From JALHTG01 sp964528315 (lineage in GTDB: Archaea > Thermoproteota > Bathyarchaeia > 40CM-2-53-6 > JALHTG01): a DNA stretch of 18,266 nucleotides. The notes under the pieces are model-generated. The model saw nothing but the letters and a program-made list of their open reading frames with translations. It was not told the DNA's origin and did no database searches. A program made the translations under genes and the position numbers. The stretch covers positions 1 to 18,266 of the forward strand of contig CAZGRO010000013.1 in assembly GCA_964528315.1 (NCBI GenBank). The letters run 5' to 3'. Below are positions 14,452 to 18,266 of the stretch, piece by piece (the stretch's first letter is position 1; the number at the start of each line of letters is the position of its first letter).

Positions 14452-14594
14452 TTGACCTTCTGACTTAGCGCGTCCACCAATCCGGCCATCTTTATTATTA
14501 GGTAGAAGGATGCCACGGTCACAAGGAGTCCTCCAACACCCAAGAGCAGGCCGATAACTGGTGAGCCTCCAACTGGTCTTGCCGCCGTTACCAA
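14436..14594 (-). CDS. Small single-helix membrane protein, 52 residues
   Basis: Unrecognised protein, well supported as a gene by its signals. The start is TTG at 14592-14594, preceded by a strong AGGAGGTGA (14599-14607) with GGAGG seven bases from the start. A TATA-like TTTTATTA lies at 14639-14646, predicting a leader of about 23 bases. The stop at 14436-14438 is embedded in a terminator-like hairpin. The protein has a short N-terminal segment with one Arg (residues 1-12), one hydrophobic helix of about 23 residues (13-35, rich in Gly, Leu and Val, ending FYLII), then an amphipathic charged tail (KMAGLVDALSQKVKEMKL). By charge distribution the tail may be cytoplasmic. No partner gene is on the same strand. 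It could be a small regulator or a subunit of a membrane complex; nothing in the sequence decides this. Confidence 0.7.
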   Translation of the reverse strand: MVTAARPVGGSPVIGLLLGVGGLLVTVASFYLIIKMAGLVDALSQKVKEMKL

Positions 14595-14598
14595 AGTT

Positions 14599-14646
14599 TC
14601 ACCTCCTATGATTTCACACGCCGAAAACAGTGCTGCCCTAATAAAA
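14599..14646 (-). promoter_or_regulatory. Promoter and ribosome site of the small membrane-protein gene
   Basis: TTTTATTA (14639-14646, minus strand) has its centre about 26 bases from a predicted transcript start near 14617, and AGGAGGTGA (14599-14607) is the strongest ribosome site in the window. Just upstream, GAAGGAA-N8-TTCCTTC (14654-14675) forms an inverted repeat that could be an operator. Confidence 0.5.
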
Positions 14647-14723
14647 GGTAGATGAAGGAATCATTCATTTCCTTCCGTGACGCATTTGTGTAACCAGCAT
14701 CGATCTTGCGCGACCATTACGAA

Positions 14724-14757
14724 TCAGGTGCGCACTGACACCTGAAAGCTTCATATC
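14724..14757 (+). promoter_or_regulatory. Operator-like dyad and TATA box before the SDR gene
   Basis: TCAGGTG (14724-14730) and CACCTGA (14739-14745) form a perfect seven-base inverted repeat around eight bases. Five bases later TTCATAT (14750-14756) is placed correctly for a transcript starting near 14779, with GGAGGT (14788-14793) ahead of the TTG start at 14803. A dyad directly upstream of the TATA/BRE is where an archaeal repressor or activator would bind. Confidence 0.45.
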
Positions 14758-14802
14758 CAATGTGAATGAGTGAAGACCCTCGAAGACGGAGGTTGAACAT
14801 GA

Positions 14803-15570
14803 TTGAGATTGAAGGGGAGAGCTGCGGTCGTAACCGGGGCGTCTAGGGGGATTGGAAAAGCCACCGCACTAACCTTCGCCCGGGAAGGCGCCAATGTGGT
14901 AGTGAATTTCCAGAGGAATTCTGAGAAGGCCGAAGAAGTGGCGAAGCGGATCAGAGAGATTGGCAGAGAGGCTTTGCCCATTAGGGCTGATGTATCTCGA
15001 ATCAATGAAGTCGAGAATATGGTCAAAGCAGCATTGGATAAGTTTGGAAGAATCGATATCCTCGTTAACAACGCTGGCATCACTTGGCGCAAAGGCATTC
15101 AAGACACAACCGAGGAAGAATGGGACAGAGTGATGGCGGTCAATCTACGGGGCGCGTTCAACTGCATCAAAGCCGTCAGCAAGCAAATGATAGACCAACG
15201 CTATGGGAAAATCATCAACATATCCTCCGCTGATGGGTTAGGTGTGGCCAACCTGAGGAACGCCGCTTATGCTTGTTCAAAGGCGGGAGTCGTACAACTA
15301 GCCAAGTCGGCAGCCCTAGAGCTGGGAAAATACGGCATAAATGTGAATTGTGTTGCTCCAGGAGTCACTGATACTGACATAATCCGGGTGCAAAGAACTG
15401 AGGAGGAAGTGAAGGTGCTGTTTGAACAAATAAGGAGATTGACAGCGCTCGAAAGAATAGCGGATCCTCAAGATGTTGCGAACACTATCCTGTTCCTAGC
15501 TTCAGATGAGTCAAATCAAATAACAGCAAAAGTTCTTCTTGTGGACTGCGGCCGCTTCAACTTCATGTAG
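14803..15570 (+). CDS. Short-chain dehydrogenase/reductase, FabG-like
   Basis: A 255-residue classical SDR oxidoreductase using NAD(P)H. The cofactor motif TGASRGIG is at 11-18, NNAG at 89-92, the catalytic Ser in INISS (S142 by position), and Y156 and K160 in YACSK. The PGVTDTDI segment after the active site also fits. The closest general type is 3-oxoacyl-ACP reductase or glucose-1-dehydrogenase-like enzymes, but archaea lack standard fatty-acid synthesis, so the substrate stays open. The start is TTG at 14803, giving the typical (M)RLKGR N-terminus, with GGAGGT nine bases upstream. An ATG at 14799 is in another frame and stops after 15 codons. It has its own promoter region with a dyad. 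The neighbouring flavin reductase converges with it, with 20 bases between stops. Confidence 0.93.
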   Translation: MRLKGRAAVVTGASRGIGKATALTFAREGANVVVNFQRNSEKAEEVAKRIREIGREALPIRADVSRINEVENMVKAALDKFGRIDILVNNAGITWRKGIQDTTEEEWDRVMAVNLRGAFNCIKAVSKQMIDQRYGKIINISSADGLGVANLRNAAYACSKAGVVQLAKSAALELGKYGINVNCVAPGVTDTDIIRVQRTEEEVKVLFEQIRRLTALERIADPQDVANTILFLASDESNQITAKVLLVDCGRFNFM

Positions 15571-15590
15571 TATCATGCGCCACGTTTCAT

Positions 15591-16154
15591 CTAGGTTTCT
15601 TTCACTGAGTACCCGTATGTTCCTATCTGTTTGCCCAAACTCCAATACCCAGGTGCAGCGTATACAACTGGCTTTGCTCTGGTATGGTCCACTTTCCATT
15701 TCGAATCTAGAATTGAATCATCAACCATCACTGCGACAACTTCCCCAATGAAGAGGTCGTGGGATCCAAGTCTGACTGATTGGCGCACCTTACACTCGAA
15801 GTGGGCTGGGCACTCTTTTACAGCAGGCACATTCACATGCGACGCTGATTCCGGTGTCAGACCTGTCTCCTTAAACTTGTCAACGTCCTTTCCAGAAACG
15901 TTGCCGCAGAAATCTACTTGTCTCATGATAGATTCTGTGGGAACATTCACCACAAACTCGCCACTTTCCTTGATCATCTGATATGAATGTCTGGTCTGAC
16001 GAACCGCAATCGCAAGCATAGGCGGCTCCATACAAACCTTAGCGACCCACGCCAGAGTGATCAGATTCCTAGCTCCTGTCCTGTCTGCGCATGAGATCAG
16101 CATGACTGGCAGTGGAAATAGCGAGTCGGAGGTCTTTCCTGAAACCTTTGTCAT
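15591..16154 (-). CDS. Flavin reductase family protein, FMN-binding split barrel
   Basis: A 187-residue protein of the flavin reductase/DIM6-NTAB group (COG1853-like). Such proteins bind FMN in a split beta-barrel, and either reduce flavin or act as flavoproteins. Recognisable are PLPVMLISCADRTGARNLITLAWV at about 14-37, the PPMLAIAVRQTRHSYQMIKESGEFVVNVP block at 44-72, and the late LGSHDLFIGEVVAV strand pair. The ATG at 16154 is preceded by GGTGG at a suitable distance. A TTAAAA box near 16201-16208 on this strand would give a leader of about 25 bases. The gene diverges from udgB and converges on the SDR gene; a shared redox pathway with the SDR is possible but unproven because they are on opposite strands. 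Confidence 0.9.
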   Translation of the reverse strand: MTKVSGKTSDSLFPLPVMLISCADRTGARNLITLAWVAKVCMEPPMLAIAVRQTRHSYQMIKESGEFVVNVPTESIMRQVDFCGNVSGKDVDKFKETGLTPESASHVNVPAVKECPAHFECKVRQSVRLGSHDLFIGEVVAVMVDDSILDSKWKVDHTRAKPVVYAAPGYWSLGKQIGTYGYSVKET

Positions 16155-16198
16155 TTGACCACCTGCACGAAAACACTTTACTTAATCAGGTAACCGAC

Positions 16199-16211
16199 AA
16201 CTTTTAAGTTA
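16199..16211. promoter_or_regulatory. AT-rich symmetric element between flavin reductase and udgB
   Basis: The sequence AACTT-TT-AAGTT reads as a TATA-like box on both strands. It fits the flavin reductase start well (leader near 25 bases) and udgB less well (leader near 55 bases), so it may act as a shared divergent promoter. Confidence 0.35.
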
Positions 16212-16287
16212 TTCAGCACAAGAGAGACAGTTATCTAGCCCAACGATCCTTTTTCCCTTCGTCGCTCAGTCACTCTGGTTGGTTTGC

Positions 16288-16980
16288 GTGAAAGTCTATC
16301 ATGCCCTTGGAGCCTTGCGAGATAGAGTTGTCTCGTGCAGAAGATGCCCGAGGCTCATAGAATACATCTCAACTGTTGCACTGAATAGGGCTCGCCGCTA
16401 TCAGGAATGGACCTATTGGGGAAAGCCTTTGCCGGGATTCGGAGATCCTTATGCGCAGCTTCTGATAGTAGGGTTGGCTCCGGCAGCACATGGAGGAAAC
16501 CGAACTGGAAGAATGTTCACAGGCGACTCCTCTGGCGACTGGCTTGTCAAGGCCCTGTATGAAACGGGATTCGCGAATCAACCTATCAGCACGGACAGAA
16601 ATGACGGATTGAGGCTTCTATCGGCGTACATAACGGCCGTGGTCCGGTGTGCGCCACCAAAGAACAAGCCTACGAGGCAAGAGGTTGAGAACTGCTCAGA
16701 GTATTTGACTGAGGAATTACGACTGCTGAAACGCGTTAAGGTTGTACTCACCTTAGGGCGAATAGCATTCGACGGCTACCTTCAGCAACTAGATGTCGAA
16801 GGCGATCACAGGCCAAAATTCAGGCATGGTGCGGTTTGTAAGCCAGCGAAAGGAAAACCGCTACTTGCCATAGCATATCATCCAAGCAGACAGAACACTC
16901 AAACAGGACGGCTAACTTGGACGATGTGGCTGAAGGTCTTCAAAAAGATAAGACGATCACTTAGATCCACATGTAACTAA
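16288..16980 (+). CDS. udgB: Uracil-DNA glycosylase, family 5 (UdgB)
   Basis: Removes uracil and other deaminated bases from DNA as the first step of base-excision repair. It has 230 residues. Motif A is VGLAPAAHGGNRTGRMFTGD at about 61-80, where the GLAPAAHG form without the polar catalytic residue of other families marks family 5. The distal motif AYHPSRQNTQTGRLT follows near the C-terminus. Four cysteines, C17, C20, C121 and C136, are placed as the ligands of the 4Fe-4S cluster. I chose GTG 16288, which gives 16 residues before the first cysteine; an in-frame TTG at 16279 would add three. Neither has a strong ribosome site; GGT before the GTG is the better of two weak options. The gene stands between the divergent flavin reductase and the TIGR04076 gene. 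Confidence 0.94.
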   Translation: MKVYHALGALRDRVVSCRRCPRLIEYISTVALNRARRYQEWTYWGKPLPGFGDPYAQLLIVGLAPAAHGGNRTGRMFTGDSSGDWLVKALYETGFANQPISTDRNDGLRLLSAYITAVVRCAPPKNKPTRQEVENCSEYLTEELRLLKRVKVVLTLGRIAFDGYLQQLDVEGDHRPKFRHGAVCKPAKGKPLLAIAYHPSRQNTQTGRLTWTMWLKVFKKIRRSLRSTCN

Positions 16981-17060
16981 GAATACCTGCGATGAATAGA
17001 CTCACGAAGCGCCTGATGATCCCACTCTAGCATGCGGCGGATATTCTGTCGCCGAATTGT

Positions 17061-17080
17061 GTTTCTAGGAAACGTTAAGA
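17061..17080 (+). promoter_or_regulatory. Dyad and TATA-like box for the TIGR04076 gene
   Basis: GTTTC-TAG-GAAAC (17061-17073) abuts GTTAAGA (17074-17080). The centre of the latter is 26 bases before the ATG at 17103, the spacing expected for a leaderless transcript. The dyad lies where a regulator could affect TBP/TFB binding. Confidence 0.4.
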
Positions 17081-17102
17081 GCGGTAGCGCGTAACCTATC
17101 GA

Positions 17103-17429
17103 ATGGTGAGATTGTTGGAACAATACGATGTGAAGATAACCGTCGCAAAGAAGCTCTCCATGATAGACGTGTTTGGATCCTCCCCTCCCAAGGTCACGAA
17201 AGAAATCGAGTCGATCTGCCCAAGATTCAAGGAAGGAGATTCCTTCATATCCGAGAAGGGGGCATGCCCTCAAGGTTTCTGTTCATGGGCCTTCGCTGAC
17301 ATACAACGAGACATAGCCCATCTCCGATTTGGCGGAAGCTACCCTTGGATGCAAGAACCGGGAGTGGCATACTCATGCTGCACAGATGGTTTGAGGCCAG
17401 TCATCTTCAGACTCGAAAGAATGCGGTAA
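17103..17429 (+). CDS. TIGR04076 family protein
   Basis: A 108-residue protein of a family I recognise by pattern but whose function is unknown. It has an N-terminal strand YDVKITVAKK, then ICPRFKEGDSFISEKG, CPQGFCSWAFADIQRDIAHLRFGG and the C-terminal CCTDGLRPVIFRLER. Cysteines stand at conserved-looking places, including the CC pair before TDGLRPV, and could bind metal or take part in redox chemistry. The ATG at 17103 has no ribosome site, but a TATA-like box 26 bases upstream suggests a leaderless message. A TTG at 17115 with GGTGA ahead is the alternative and would still keep the conserved region. It follows udgB by 122 bases. The 93 bases after its stop hold no gene. Confidence 0.88.
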   Translation: MVRLLEQYDVKITVAKKLSMIDVFGSSPPKVTKEIESICPRFKEGDSFISEKGACPQGFCSWAFADIQRDIAHLRFGGSYPWMQEPGVAYSCCTDGLRPVIFRLERMR

Positions 17430-17522
17430 GGCCTCTCACTATTGATTTGACAGCACCCATCTACATCAAACTCGCTCGCTCTGAGTGTCTTCTCTTCTGT
17501 CGCTAAATCAAAGGCCACTTTG

Positions 17523-18266
17523 CTATCGTTTCCCGAAATCTCGTTTTACCTTCTCCATCAAGGACGAATCAGAGAATAGATCCAAGGCGGTTAGAGCCAT
17601 CGCCTTAGCAGCATTCAGCATGGCCTGATGTCCACGCTCAGAAACGGACGCAACCGCGAATTCCCTACTGTGGCCGGCCAAAGTCTTCGGGCCTATAGCT
17701 ATACTTGGATGTAACGAGGGCACTACATAACTTACGTTTCCCATGTCGGTTGAGCCTTTCCCGGCCTTCGGATCTGGAGCCTGAACCTTCTCGCCCAGAG
17801 CCCTGAGGTACTTTCCGAAAGTCTTTGCCAACGTGGCGTTGTTCTTCATGTCGTCCAGTCCGCGCGGCCGCACGACAAATTCCAGTTTAGCGCCAGTGGC
17901 AGCGGCAGCTCCTTGCGCGCATTTCTTAACTCGTTTAAGCATCTGATTCTTGTATTTTCTGTCTGCTGCTCTGACGAAGAAAGATGCTGCGGCAGTCTCC
18001 GGCACTATGTTGGGCCGCTTTCCTCCATCAGTAATTATGCCATGAATCCTCACGTCGCTCCGTACATGTTGGCGGAGCGCGTTTATTCCATTGAAGGTCT
18101 GAATGACCGCATCTAACGCGTTTATTCCCTTCTCAGGACTTGCGGCAGCATGGGATGCCTTTCCCTTGAACTTGATCTCTAGAGAACTTATGGCCAAGAT
18201 GTCTGCTAGCGCCTGCGTCTTGTTGCTTGGATGAACGATCATTGCCGCATCCACATCCTTGAAGAA
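17523..18266 (-). CDS. M20 family amidohydrolase/peptidase, N-terminus beyond the window
   Basis: C-terminal 247 or so residues of a metal-dependent amidohydrolase of the M20D type, like AbgB (p-aminobenzoyl-glutamate hydrolase) or aminoacylase. The frame is open to the window edge (FFKDVDAAMIVHPS), so the GTG at 18254 is not the start. Seen in order: the DAAMIVHPS strand of the catalytic domain; the dimerisation-domain entry LEIKFKGKASHAAASPEKGINALDAV; NIVPETAAASFFVRA; and the return to the catalytic domain with KGSTDMGNVSYVVPSLHPSIAIG and the metal-ligand region AGHSREFA. The first metal-binding residues are outside the window. The substrate cannot be told. It converges on the TIGR04076 gene with a 93-base spacer. 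Confidence 0.9.
   Translation of the reverse strand, partial: FFKDVDAAMIVHPSNKTQALADILAISSLEIKFKGKASHAAASPEKGINALDAVIQTFNGINALRQHVRSDVRIHGIITDGGKRPNIVPETAAASFFVRAADRKYKNQMLKRVKKCAQGAAAATGAKLEFVVRPRGLDDMKNNATLAKTFGKYLRALGEKVQAPDPKAGKGSTDMGNVSYVVPSLHPSIAIGPKTLAGHSREFAVASVSERGHQAMLNAAKAMALTALDLFSDSSLMEKVKRDFGKR

Noticed and set aside
14799..14846. ATG-started 15-codon frame overlapping the SDR start, with a good ribosome site
   Set aside because: The SDR itself has a proper TTG start giving the family N-terminus; the short frame is most likely chance, though a leader peptide cannot be excluded.
16977..17273. A 98-codon minus-strand frame opposite the TIGR04076 gene
   Set aside because: Antisense to a conserved family in the other strand; no supporting signal.

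Overview
The window looks like chromosomal DNA from an uncultivated archaeon, probably assembled from a metagenome. Archaeal markers include CarS (archaeal lipid synthesis), RadB, a Hef-type helicase-nuclease, UPF0147, an autoantigen-p27-type zinc protein and family-5 uracil-DNA glycosylase. TATA-like boxes lie about 25 bases before predicted transcript starts, and Shine-Dalgarno sites are of the GGTGA/GGAGG type. Joint presence of RadB, Hef, GcvT/GcvH, a TIGR04076 protein and OST/proteasome-chaperone-like proteins would suit a Bathyarchaeia-like or neighbouring lineage, but this placement is inference. A run of exactly 100 N (11618-11717) is a scaffold gap.

Layout. 1-4139 (+): 3' part of an isoleucyl-tRNA synthetase gene, then an ATP-NAD kinase gene broken by a frameshift close to its start. 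4140-6001 (-): a zinc-ribbon gene, gcvT and gcvH, transcribed leftwards. 6173-6622 (+): a three-helix membrane protein resembling eukaryotic OSTC/OST3. 6631-7888 (-): radB followed by carS. 7971-9461 (+): a Clp1/Grc3-type RNA 5'-kinase followed by a protein resembling proteasome assembly chaperone 4. 9455-10741 (-): a SAMHD1-like HD phosphohydrolase. 11002-13609 (+): thymidylate kinase, the gap, and a Hef gene lacking its N-terminus. 13616-14029 (-) and 14056-14343 (+): the p27-type zinc protein and UPF0147, diverging from a 26-base spacer. 14436-14594 (-): a 52-residue single-helix membrane protein with its own promoter, ribosome site and terminator-like hairpin. 14803-15570 (+): an SDR oxidoreductase. 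15591-16154 (-): a flavin reductase. 16288-17429 (+): UdgB and a TIGR04076 protein. 17523-18266 (-): the C-terminal part of an M20 amidohydrolase, cut by the window edge.

Most of this is housekeeping. There is a scattered theme of genome upkeep and nucleotide pools (RadB, Hef, UdgB, Tmk, SAMHD1-like hydrolase) and another of eukaryote-like information and secretory genes (Clp1, PAC4-like, OSTC-like, p27-like). No CRISPR array, tRNA, rRNA, insertion sequence or phage module was seen. The most noteworthy items are the compact small-protein gene at 14436-14594, the PAC4-like and OSTC-like proteins, the 22-base disruption of the NAD kinase gene, and several inverted repeats placed next to promoters or ribosome sites.
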